64,000 nucleotides of DNA, taken from the NCBI GenBank assembly GCA_963933885.1, contig CAWVWF010000002.1, forward strand, positions 1-64,000, given 5' to 3'. The position numbers and the translations under genes are program-made. Below the pieces are notes generated by a model. That model made no database searches. It was not told the origin of the DNA and was given only the letters and a program-made list of their open reading frames with translations. The stretch is from CAWVWF01 sp963933885 (GTDB taxonomy: Bacteria > Bacteroidota > Bacteroidia > Flavobacteriales_C > GCA-002722245). Within the stretch, counting starts at the first letter, position 1. Every line of letters starts with the position of its first letter. Shown in pieces: positions 1 through 7,739 of this stretch.

Positions 1-607
1 GGTATAATGAAAGTTCAACCCAAATTTTACGTTTTGTTTTTACGTTTACTATTCTAAATTGACATTTATCTGATTCCTTTGAAGCGTTTGTTTCTTCAAT
101 AAAACGTTCAACACGCTCTGCATCTGCATCGTAATAATATTGGTGTGGTAACTTACTATTTTGAGCAAAGTCTTCTTCGGACAAACCAATGAGTTTTTGT
201 ACTCTTTGACTTATATAACTTAACTTTTTATTGCCTTTTTCAGATATTGAAATCGTATATATTACTTCATCAATATTACCTAAGAAAAAAGCCAGTTGCT
301 TTTGTCTAGTATCTTTTTCTACCTTCTTTAATCTAAATACATTGAAAACTTTCCCGCCATTATTAATAATCCTTTTCTCAACTGATATTAAATAATCAAG
401 TTCATACAAATCAATATTAATTTCTTTGTCTGTTTCTGTAGCGAAACCAATAATAGAAGAGAAATCTTCCTTCAAAGGTTGCTCAGGAAAATCTGGAATT
501 ATTTTAAGAATAGGATTATTAAAATAAATTAGATCCATCTTCTCATTAAAAACAACAATTCCTTCCGCGGAATTACTAAATAAACTGTCTAATAAGAGTG
601 CATCCAT
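1..607 (-). CDS. PAS-domain sensor protein, C-terminus cut off by window edge
   Basis: My own translation of the minus strand from the ATG at 607 runs open for about 202 codons to the window edge with no stop. The N-terminal part (SNSAEGIVVFNEKMDLIYFN) looks like a PAS fold. A second PAS/PAC-like unit follows around residues 110-200 (NIDEVIYTISISEKG, YISQRVQKLIGLSEEDF, YYYDADAERVERFIEE), ending in a PAC-like strand (KRKIWVELSLY). Proteins starting with tandem PAS domains usually continue into a histidine kinase or other output domain, which lies outside the window, so the output is unknown. It sits 45 bp downstream of the acyl-CoA dehydrogenase gene on the same strand, with a weak TATCTTTC promoter-like element in the gap. 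The PAS assignment is by pattern only. Confidence 0.72.
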   Translation of the reverse strand, partial: MDALLLDSLFSNSAEGIVVFNEKMDLIYFNNPILKIIPDFPEQPLKEDFSSIIGFATETDKEINIDLYELDYLISVEKRIINNGGKVFNVFRLKKVEKDTRQKQLAFFLGNIDEVIYTISISEKGNKKLSYISQRVQKLIGLSEEDFAQNSKLPHQYYYDADAERVERFIEETNASKESDKCQFRIVNVKTKRKIWVELSLY

Positions 608-652
608 AGTCCAATATTCATGTGAAAGATAACAAATAGAAAGTAGTTTATC

Positions 653-1843
653 CTAAGCTTTTGGTGGATTAAATGATGGAATTCCAGTGACGTCTGCTCC
701 TGTAATTAATAAATGTATATCATGCGTACCTTCATAGGTAATTACACTCTCTAAATTCATCATATGTCGCATAATTGGATATTCTCCAGTAATTCCCATT
801 CCACCGTGAATTTGCCTCGCTTCACGTGCAATTTTCAAAGCCATATCTACATTGTTCCTTTTTGCCATTGATATTTGTGCTGAAGTTGCTTTGCCTTCAT
901 TTCTTAATACGCCAAGCCTCCAAGCTAAAAGCTGTGCTTTGGTAATTTCAGTTATCATTTCAGCAAGCTTCTTCTGTGTAAGTTGAAATGATGCTATTGG
1001 TTCACCAAATTGTTTTCTTTGTATAGAATACTTTAGTGCACTATCATAGCAATCTAATGCCGCACCAATTGCTCCCCATGCAATTCCATATCTAGCGGAA
1101 TCCAGACATCCAAGTGGTGCACTAAGCCCATCTTTTCCAGTTAATAAGTTTTCTTTTGGAACCTTAACGTTGTCAAATACTAACTCTCCAGTTATACTTC
1201 CTCTTAAAGACCATTTGTTATGAATTTCTGGAGCGGTAAAACCCTCCATTCCTTTTTCTACGATCAGTCCTTTAATTCTGCCATTTTCATCTTTTGCCCA
1301 TACTACAGCAAGGTCAGCAATAGGTGAATTTGTAATCCACATTTTTGCTCCATTTAAAAGATAATGATCACCCATGTCTTTTATGTTTGTAGTTAGTCCA
1401 CTTGGGTTAGATCCATGATCAGGCTCTGTTAAACCAAAACAGCCAACGTATTCTCCTGATGCTAACTTGGGAAGATATTTAAGTTTTTGCACTTCTGAAC
1501 CGTAAGTGAAAATAGGATACATTACTAAAGAACTTTGTACTGATGCACATGATCTTATCCCAGAATCTCCTCGTTCTAACTCCATCATCATTATTCCATA
1601 TGAAATTTGATCAAGTCCAGCGCCTCCATATTCTGTTGGGATATATGGACCAAAAGCACCAATATCTCCTAAGCCTTTAATAATTGAAGGATCAAATATT
1701 GCTGATTGGCAAATAGATTCTATTTTTGGAGAAATATCTTTTTTAACCCATGATCTAGTTGCTTTTCGAACCATGATGTGTTCATCCGATAATAAATCAT
1801 CAACATTATAATAATCGTGAAAAGTATAATTATCTGTCTTCAT
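653..1843 (-). CDS. Acyl-CoA dehydrogenase, glutaryl-CoA dehydrogenase-like
   Basis: A 396-residue FAD-dependent acyl-CoA dehydrogenase of full family length. The N-terminal helical domain, the middle beta domain (GCFGLTEPDHGSNPSG around 135-149; KMWITNSPIAD around 167) and the C-terminal helical domain are all present. The catalytic base is Glu371 in YEGTHDIH. An Arg at 97 (ERGDSGIRSCASVQSSL) matches the arginine that glutaryl-CoA dehydrogenases use to hold the substrate's distal carboxylate. The many identities I recall with human GCDH (ARYGIAWG, QLTQKKLAEM, MNLESVITYEGTHDIH) point to decarboxylating oxidation of glutaryl-CoA to crotonyl-CoA in lysine/tryptophan breakdown. Substrate is inferred from sequence, not proven. 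The gene stands alone, divergent from the YceI-like gene. Confidence 0.9.
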   Translation of the reverse strand: MKTDNYTFHDYYNVDDLLSDEHIMVRKATRSWVKKDISPKIESICQSAIFDPSIIKGLGDIGAFGPYIPTEYGGAGLDQISYGIMMMELERGDSGIRSCASVQSSLVMYPIFTYGSEVQKLKYLPKLASGEYVGCFGLTEPDHGSNPSGLTTNIKDMGDHYLLNGAKMWITNSPIADLAVVWAKDENGRIKGLIVEKGMEGFTAPEIHNKWSLRGSITGELVFDNVKVPKENLLTGKDGLSAPLGCLDSARYGIAWGAIGAALDCYDSALKYSIQRKQFGEPIASFQLTQKKLAEMITEITKAQLLAWRLGVLRNEGKATSAQISMAKRNNVDMALKIAREARQIHGGMGITGEYPIMRHMMNLESVITYEGTHDIHLLITGADVTGIPSFNPPKA

Positions 1844-1951
1844 AATTTAAGATTTAGGAAAAATGCCTATTGTTAATACCGTTATTGTAAATTACAAGTT
1901 TCGATTTAAGAAGAGTATCTTAGTCTTTTAATTCATAAAAAATAATATTAT

Positions 1952-2488
1952 ATGGTTAAGAAGTTTAGTTTTTTTCTTTTTTCAATTTTTTCAACATTGT
2001 GTTTTTCTCAGCAACTTGTTCAGGAAAGGGCTAATATTACCTTCTTTTCTAATGCACCTATTGAGGATATATTTTCAGAAAGTAAACAATGTATTTCAAC
2101 TTTAAATGGAGACAAAAAATTGTTTTCTTTTGAAATGAAAATTACAAGTTTCAGTTTTAAAAACCCGCTGATGAAGGAGCACTTCAATGATAATTATTTG
2201 GAGTCGAAAAAGTTTCCAGTAGGAAGTTTTAAAGGAAACATTTTAGGGGATTTTGATTTATCTAAGGATGGAGTTTATAAAGTGTTTGTAACAGGAAAGT
2301 TATTGATTCATGGTGTTGCAAAGCAAAGGAAGATACCTGGGAAAATAATTGTTCGAAATGGAAAGGTAAATATTGAAGCAAAATTTGCCATAAAACTGGA
2401 AGAACATGATGTGAAAGTACCATCTATAATGACAAAGAAAATAGCTGAAATTGTGGAAATCAATGTTTCGATAAATTATAAGAATTAA
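1952..2488 (+). CDS. YceI-like family secreted protein
   Basis: A 178-residue protein with a clear signal peptide (hydrophobic residues 5-18, cut after about CFSQ). The mature part has the YceI-like pattern: an N-terminal strand, the core motif MKEHFNDNYLESKKFPVGSF, and a run of beta strands ending in a short C-terminal strand. YceI proteins form a lipocalin-like barrel that binds isoprenoid or other amphipathic lipids in the periplasm; the ligand here is unknown. It resembles the protein at 52398-52943 (MEEHFNENYLDTKDFPKATF), so the two are paralogs. The DUF4271 gene starts one base after its stop codon, so it may head a transcript that continues into hemD. A weak TATCTTAG element lies about 30 bp upstream. 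Confidence 0.85.
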   Translation: MVKKFSFFLFSIFSTLCFSQQLVQERANITFFSNAPIEDIFSESKQCISTLNGDKKLFSFEMKITSFSFKNPLMKEHFNDNYLESKKFPVGSFKGNILGDFDLSKDGVYKVFVTGKLLIHGVAKQRKIPGKIIVRNGKVNIEAKFAIKLEEHDVKVPSIMTKKIAEIVEINVSINYKN

Positions 2489-2489
2489 G

Positions 2490-3164
2490 ATGGAGTTAAG
2501 AGGTGAAAATTATCATGATTGGTTATGGATACCAATGTTGTTGTTGTTTTCTTTTATGGCTTTTATTTTTACAAAATATAACGATCAAGTAAGAAGGTGT
2601 TTTTTAGCTGTTGTTTCTAATAGGGAATTTAATGATTTGGTGAGAGATGAGTCTCAAGTTTCAAAAAGGGCAAGTTTAGCGTTAAACATTTTTTCACTTT
2701 TCACTTACGCTGCTTTTTTATTTTTATTTGCTATTAATTTTCTTCAAACTGAATTGTCATATTTAGAATTGTATTTAGCTATTAATGGACTCTTTTTTGG
2801 AGGTTTTATTCTGAAAATCTTATTTATTTATGCTTTAGGAGAGTTGTTTCAAGAGCAAAACAGCTCTAATTTATATGTAAGTAATTCATTATTGAGTAAT
2901 GAAGTGTTTGGAATTGTTTTATTTCCATTAATCCTAGTGATTGCGTACTCTCAAGTGTTAGTCGAGTTTTTTCTATATTCAAGCATAATAATATGGATGT
3001 TAGCCAGTGTTTTTAAATGGTATAAAGGCATTAAATTCGGTTTATCGCTTTCAGAACTTCCTATAATCTATCCCTTTTTGTATATTTGCACTTTAGAAAT
3101 CTTGCCAGTATTAGTTTTGGCAAAGGTTTTTTTAGCGCCTTTGGAGAAAATTGCACTTTACTAA
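2490..3164 (+). CDS. DUF4271 family integral membrane protein
   Basis: A 224-residue protein with about five to six hydrophobic segments (around residues 12-28, 62-84, 95-115, 134-158, 160-178 and 195-218) and few charged residues outside the loops. Size, topology and position directly before hemD match the Bacteroidota family DUF4271, which has no assigned function. The gene starts one base after the YceI-like gene and ends 10 bp before hemD, so the three are very likely cotranscribed. Its conserved link to hemD could mean a role in heme supply or envelope biology, but nothing in the sequence shows an activity. Confidence 0.8.
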   Translation: MELRGENYHDWLWIPMLLLFSFMAFIFTKYNDQVRRCFLAVVSNREFNDLVRDESQVSKRASLALNIFSLFTYAAFLFLFAINFLQTELSYLELYLAINGLFFGGFILKILFIYALGELFQEQNSSNLYVSNSLLSNEVFGIVLFPLILVIAYSQVLVEFFLYSSIIIWMLASVFKWYKGIKFGLSLSELPIIYPFLYICTLEILPVLVLAKVFLAPLEKIALY

Positions 3165-3174
3165 CTAGAAAATT

Positions 3175-3921
3175 ATGGGGTCAGAATTTAAATCAATATT
3201 GGTATCACAGCCAAAACCTGAGAACAAGAAATCTCCGTATTTTGGATTAGCTGAAAAGTATGATTTGGATGTTGATTTTAGATCATTTATTCACGTAGAA
3301 GGTGTTGATTCAAAAGAGTTTCGTACTCAAAAAATAAATCTTTCTGAATATTCAGCTGTTATTTTAACAAGTAGAAATGCAATTGATCATTTCTTTAGAA
3401 TATGTGAAGAGACTAGATACACTGTACCAGATTCTTTAAAATATTTTTGTGTTTCAGAAGCAATCGCTTTATACCTTCAAAAATATGTTGTTTATAGAAA
3501 GCGTAAAATTTTTCATGGGAGACAGCGATTCATTGAATTAATGGAGTTGATTAAAAAGCATAAGAAAGAGACTTTTTTACTTCCTTCTTCAGATATTTTA
3601 AAAGATGTTATTCCAAATCAATTGGCTGAAGCATCTATAAATTATCAGAGAGCGATTATTTATAGAACAGTGGTTAGTGACTTAAGTGATCTTGAGAATG
3701 TAACTTATGACTGTTTAGTTTTTTATAGTCCTGCAGGAATTGAATCACTTTATAAAAACTTTCCAGGATTTGAGCAGAAGGATACAAAAATTGCTGCTTT
3801 TGGGGAAACAACGAAGAAAGCCGCAGAAAAAAAAGGATTACAAGTTAATATTGGCGCACCAGCACCAAATGCACCTTCAATGACTGGAGCTATTGCCCTT
3901 TATATTAAAGCTAATAGTTAA
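3175..3921 (+). CDS. hemD: Uroporphyrinogen-III synthase
   Basis: A 248-residue cytosolic protein with the two-lobed HemD layout. It starts with a strand carrying KSILVSQPKPE, has the lobe 1 motif VILTSRNAIDHFF near residue 62, and lobe 2 motifs CLVFYSPAGIESLY around 180 and KIAAFGETTKKAAEKKGL near the C-terminus. The enzyme closes and flips ring D of hydroxymethylbilane to give uroporphyrinogen III, the last common step to heme and siroheme. HemD is poorly conserved, but these motifs and the DUF4271 neighbour make the call firm. hemE, the next heme step, is far away at 46.5 kb. A strong terminator follows. Confidence 0.88.
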   Translation: MGSEFKSILVSQPKPENKKSPYFGLAEKYDLDVDFRSFIHVEGVDSKEFRTQKINLSEYSAVILTSRNAIDHFFRICEETRYTVPDSLKYFCVSEAIALYLQKYVVYRKRKIFHGRQRFIELMELIKKHKKETFLLPSSDILKDVIPNQLAEASINYQRAIIYRTVVSDLSDLENVTYDCLVFYSPAGIESLYKNFPGFEQKDTKIAAFGETTKKAAEKKGLQVNIGAPAPNAPSMTGAIALYIKANS

Positions 3922-3940
3922 ACGTTCATAATATTTTTTA

Positions 3941-3970
3941 AAAAAGGGGCTTTATATAGCCCCTTTTTTT
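3941..3970 (+). terminator. Intrinsic terminator after hemD
   Basis: A GGGGCT...AGCCCC stem with a short AT loop is preceded by an A-run and followed by seven T. It closes the YceI-DUF4271-hemD transcript. The A-run gives it some activity in both directions. Confidence 0.85.
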
Positions 3971-3984
3971 ATTTTTATCTCAAA

Positions 3985-3992
3985 TACATTTT
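3985..3992 (+). promoter_or_regulatory. -7 promoter element of rnpA (TACATTTT)
   Basis: TACATTTT matches TAnnTTTG at seven of eight letters counting the two free positions. It lies exactly four bases before the ATT proposed as the rnpA start. This predicts a transcript with almost no leader. No clear -33 TTG is seen. Confidence 0.5.
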
Positions 3993-3996
3993 AGCC

Positions 3997-4407
3997 ATTT
4001 CTGATACTCCGAAAATAAAAAACACTTTAAATAAATCTCAACGCTTAGTTGGGAAAAAAATGGTGGGAGATATATTTGGAAAAAAAGAGAACATATCTGT
4101 ATTTCCATTAAAAGCATTTTACAACAAATTTCCTTCTGAAAAAACATCAAGTGAGTTAAGATTTGGAATTTCAGTTCCTAAGAAAAAGTTTAAACGAGCA
4201 GTTGATAGAAATGAAATAAAAAGGCTTGTAAAAGAAGCCATTCGCTTAAACAAAACCTTTCTTCAAGAATCCTTGTACACCAAGGAAATTTCACTACATA
4301 TTATGGTGGTTTGTTATTTTGAGAAGATTCCGGATTATATAACTGTTGAAAAAAGAATAAAACAATTGTTAGAGCGTTTGGCCAAAAGAATTAATTGTGA
4401 TGAATAA
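3997..4407 (+). CDS. rnpA: Ribonuclease P protein component, probable ATT start
   Basis: RnpA binds the RNase P RNA and helps it mature tRNA 5' ends. The family signature RFGISVPKKKFKRAVDRNEIKRLVKEAIRLNK is unmistakable. The first ATG (4060) gives 115 residues, but that start removes the conserved N-terminal helix region. Reading upstream in the same frame gives SDTPKIKNTLNKSQRLVGKK, the usual Bacteroidota RnpA start, with no ATG, GTG or TTG in suitable position. The codon before it is ATT at 3997, so I place the start there (136 residues, a normal family length). A -7 element sits four bases before this ATT. The 3' end overlaps the protease gene by several bases. Family certain; start codon inferred. 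Confidence 0.85.
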   Translation: MSDTPKIKNTLNKSQRLVGKKMVGDIFGKKENISVFPLKAFYNKFPSEKTSSELRFGISVPKKKFKRAVDRNEIKRLVKEAIRLNKTFLQESLYTKEISLHIMVVCYFEKIPDYITVEKRIKQLLERLAKRINCDE

Positions 4408-6061
4408 AACTAAATTATACTTTTTTTCGGGATTGTTTGGACTCCTTTCTCTTAGTTTTTTAACCTTAGATGAAGAGCCTGAAAATCGATTCGAAATTGG
4501 AAAAAATCTTGATATTTTCACTTCCCTTTATAAAGAAGTAAATAATCATTATGTAGAGGGAATTCAACCGGGAGAGTTGATGAAGATAGGTATTGACGCA
4601 ATGTTGGAAAGCCTAGATCCATACACTACATATTACCCTGAGTCGGAAATAGAAGATTATAAATTAATGACTACTGGACAGTATGGAGGAATTGGTGCGA
4701 GAATAAGAAGAATTAATGATTTCGTTGTAATTTCAGAACCATATAAAAGCTTTCCAGCATTCAAAGCAGGTCTTAGAGCTGGAGATATACTTTTACAAGT
4801 AGATGGTAAAGATGTAAAAGGAAAGTCTACCGGAGATTTAAGTAAAATTTTAAAAGGAAATCCTGGAACGAGTTTAACTGTTAATGTTAAACGACCAGGA
4901 ACAGAAAAACCATTTGAAATCACTTTTAAGAGAGAAAAAGTTAAAATCAAAAGTGTTCCTTATTATGGAATGGTTTCGGACAGTATTGGATATCTTAAAA
5001 TGAATAGTTTTACGAGTAAAGTCTCAAAGGAAGTAAAAGACGCAATTTTAGAATTGAAGAAAAATCCAGCTATGAAGTCACTAGTTTTTGATTTAAGAGG
5101 AAACCCAGGAGGTTTACTTCATGAAGCCATTAACACTGTAAATTTATTTACGAAGAAAGGAGTTACGGTTGTAGAAACAAGAGGTAAAATTGAGGCTTGG
5201 AAGAAAACGTACAAAACACTTAACGGACCATTAGATAAAGAAATTCCAATGGTTATTTTGGTGAATGGTGGATCAGCATCAGCTTCCGAAATTGTAAGTG
5301 GTGCATTACAAGATTTCGATAGAGCAGTTGTACTTGGGAGAAATACTTATGGTAAAGGATTAGTTCAAACAACTCGTCATTTAAAATACAATACAAGTTT
5401 AAAAGTAACTACTGCTAAATACTACATCCCTTCAGGAAGATGTATTCAAGCGATTGATTATGCTAAAAAAGATGCTAACGGTAAACCAATAAAAATCCCA
5501 GATTCATTATTAACAGAGTTTAAAACTAAAAACGGAAGAGTTGTTTTAGATGGTGCGGGAGTTAAGCCCGATTTGGAAATGGAAAAAGTAGATTATGGTT
5601 CTGTAAGTAGAGCTTTAGTTGCAGATGATTATATCTTTAATTTTGCCACTAATTATGTTTTAGATCATGATTCTATATCTAATCCTAAAACGTTTGAACT
5701 TTCAGAAACAGATTTTGATAAGTTTTTATCCTTTTTAGATTCAAGTGATTATGATTTTGAAACGGGTACCGATATTCGTTTAGAATCATTAGTGAAGAAA
5801 GCAGAAAAGGAAGAGTATCTATCAATCATTCAGATAGAACTAGATTCGATTAAGAGTAAATTAGGAAGAAAGAAAAAAGAAGAATTATTAAAATATGAAG
5901 ATCAAATTAAAAAGCTTCTGTCTTCGGAAATAGTTTCTCGATATTATTTCCAATCTGGTAGAATAGAGAATAAACTAGGAAGTGATCCATACATTAAAAG
6001 AGCAGTTGAAATTCTTTCTACTAAGGGTGAGTATAAAGGAATTTTGCAAGGGAATAAATAA
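4400..6061 (+). CDS. S41 family C-terminal processing protease with PDZ domain
   Basis: About 553 residues. An N-terminal hydrophobic segment (residues 5-20) exports or anchors the protein. A PDZ domain follows around residues 95-180 (GGIGARIRRINDFVVI, LRAGDILLQVDGKDV), then the S41 peptidase core. The catalytic Ser lies in GGSASASEIV near residue 294 and the Lys in NTYGKG 25 residues later, the spacing known for CtpA/Prc enzymes. These periplasmic proteases trim or destroy proteins from the C-terminus. The last 120 residues form a charged helical region. A GTG precedes the ATG by three bases at 4397; either could be the start, and both overlap the end of rnpA, so translation is likely coupled. 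Confidence 0.92.
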   Translation: MNKTKLYFFSGLFGLLSLSFLTLDEEPENRFEIGKNLDIFTSLYKEVNNHYVEGIQPGELMKIGIDAMLESLDPYTTYYPESEIEDYKLMTTGQYGGIGARIRRINDFVVISEPYKSFPAFKAGLRAGDILLQVDGKDVKGKSTGDLSKILKGNPGTSLTVNVKRPGTEKPFEITFKREKVKIKSVPYYGMVSDSIGYLKMNSFTSKVSKEVKDAILELKKNPAMKSLVFDLRGNPGGLLHEAINTVNLFTKKGVTVVETRGKIEAWKKTYKTLNGPLDKEIPMVILVNGGSASASEIVSGALQDFDRAVVLGRNTYGKGLVQTTRHLKYNTSLKVTTAKYYIPSGRCIQAIDYAKKDANGKPIKIPDSLLTEFKTKNGRVVLDGAGVKPDLEMEKVDYGSVSRALVADDYIFNFATNYVLDHDSISNPKTFELSETDFDKFLSFLDSSDYDFETGTDIRLESLVKKAEKEEYLSIIQIELDSIKSKLGRKKKEELLKYEDQIKKLLSSEIVSRYYFQSGRIENKLGSDPYIKRAVEILSTKGEYKGILQGNK

Positions 6062-6065
6062 TTGT

Positions 6066-7628
6066 ATGATTAACAATTTAGCATTTAGAAAATTTTCAGA
6101 TAATCTTTTTATTTTTGGATGCTTTACGCTTTCAGCTAGTATTCCAGTTTCGAAATTCACTACTTCTGTTTCATTGTTTTTAATGGCTTTAGCATGGTTG
6201 CTTCAGTGGAATTGGAAAGAGAAAAAGCAACAATTATTATCAAACAAAAAGTTATTTATTATTGTAACGCTTGCGTATTATACGTTTGTATTTGGGATGT
6301 TTTATTCTTCTGACATAGGCTATGGACTCAAAGATTTAAAAATTAAAATTCCGCTTTTTGCTCTTCCAGTTTTATTTGTAACAGGGGTTCAGCTAAATAA
6401 GAAACAAGTATTAATCGCATTGTCTTTAATGTCGGCTTCAGCTGTTACGGCCTCAATCATTGGATTTATAAATTATAAGTTGAAAATTGGTACACCAGAA
6501 GAAATAACAAACCTTAGAGAGCTTTCCCCTTTTATCAGTCATATTCGTTTAACACTCCTACTCTGTTTTGGTGTTGGATTATCTGTTTGGGGAGTTACAC
6601 AACTAAAGTCTAAACTTAAATTCTTGTTAATCCTTCCAGTTTTATGGATTGTATATTTCATTGTATTTATCGGAAACTTAACTGGAGTTATTATTTTGCC
6701 TTTAGTAATATTCTTATTTATCGTTTCTTACATATATCGATATTCTAAGAAATTTGCAATTATAGGAATTCTAATAAGCGTTTTGTGTATTATTTTTTCC
6801 GTTGTTCAAGTGTTAGAAATTTATCAATTAGTATTTGTTTCGAAACCAGTTTTAGAAAATAAACACGAGACGAAAAGAGGCAACAAATACACACATGACT
6901 TGTCAAGGAAGGACACTGAGAATGGGTCATTAACTTGGAGTTATGTTTGTGAAAAAGAACTTGAAGAGGCTTGGGATTTAAAAAGTCAAACGAAATATAA
7001 AAGTAGACTCAATGGCTTTCCTTTTAAAGATGTTTTAATTAGATATTTAACCTCAAAAGGAGTTCATAAAGATTATGAAGGTGTAAATAATTTGTCAGAA
7101 AAAGATATAAAAGCAATCGAAAAAGGTATTGCTAATGTTTACTATATCGAACATAATAAATTACTATCGAGGCTTCATACAACCTTTTGGGAATTGAAAA
7201 ATCTAGAAAATAGTGGTTATGTCAATGGAAGTTCCATTACTATGCGTTTTGAATACTGGAAAACAGGTTGGCAAATTTTCAGAGATGTTCCACTTTTAGG
7301 AGTAGGAACAGGAGATATTCAAAATGAATATCAGAAAGCTTATAAACTTAATAAATCGTCACTAGACTTGAAATACCAACGACGTTCTCACAACCAGTAT
7401 TTATCAATTTTAATTAGTTTAGGAGCCTTCGGTTTGATCTTATTTTTGTTTTCAGTTATCTATCCATTGCTTAAATACAAAGGCGAATTAGAGTTTTTGT
7501 ATTTAGTATCTGTAGTTATCTTCTTAACCAGCATGTTATGGGAAGATACTATCGAATCTCAGGCAGGTGCAACTTCATTTGCCCTTCTAATCAGTTTGTT
7601 TATTTTTTCAAAAAAAACAAGTGAATAA
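6066..7628 (+). CDS. O-antigen ligase/polymerase-like membrane protein (Wzy/WaaL type)
   Basis: A 520-residue polytopic protein. About nine hydrophobic segments fill residues 20-265; a soluble insert lies around 275-400; two or three more segments follow at the end. The family signature sits after the insert: MRFEYWKTGWQIFRDVPLLG, then GDIQNEYQ and RRSHNQYLSILISLGAFG, as in the large periplasmic loop of O-antigen ligases. Such proteins move or polymerise lipid-linked glycans at the outer face of the inner membrane. The ATG at 6066 is chosen because it follows the protease stop by four bases; earlier in-frame starts lie inside that gene. The polysaccharide locus with a second family member is 27 kb away, so the substrate is open. 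Confidence 0.82.
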   Translation: MINNLAFRKFSDNLFIFGCFTLSASIPVSKFTTSVSLFLMALAWLLQWNWKEKKQQLLSNKKLFIIVTLAYYTFVFGMFYSSDIGYGLKDLKIKIPLFALPVLFVTGVQLNKKQVLIALSLMSASAVTASIIGFINYKLKIGTPEEITNLRELSPFISHIRLTLLLCFGVGLSVWGVTQLKSKLKFLLILPVLWIVYFIVFIGNLTGVIILPLVIFLFIVSYIYRYSKKFAIIGILISVLCIIFSVVQVLEIYQLVFVSKPVLENKHETKRGNKYTHDLSRKDTENGSLTWSYVCEKELEEAWDLKSQTKYKSRLNGFPFKDVLIRYLTSKGVHKDYEGVNNLSEKDIKAIEKGIANVYYIEHNKLLSRLHTTFWELKNLENSGYVNGSSITMRFEYWKTGWQIFRDVPLLGVGTGDIQNEYQKAYKLNKSSLDLKYQRRSHNQYLSILISLGAFGLILFLFSVIYPLLKYKGELEFLYLVSVVIFLTSMLWEDTIESQAGATSFALLISLFIFSKKTSE

Positions 7629-7689
7629 GTATATTGATTTCATGCCAGTTTTCATTCGAAATTCCCCCTTTATTCTTAATAATATTCCT

Positions 7690-7697
7690 TATTTTTG
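7690..7697 (+). promoter_or_regulatory. -7 promoter element of the malic enzyme gene (TATTTTTG)
   Basis: A perfect TAnnTTTG lies 42 bp before the ATG at 7740 in the 111-bp gap after the O-antigen ligase gene. No obvious -33 TTG at 19-20 bp. A short ACGAT/ATCGT inverted repeat falls in the predicted leader. Confidence 0.6.
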
Positions 7698-7739
7698 TTA
7701 GCTTCGGACGATGATATCGTGCAGTAAAAACAACTATAA

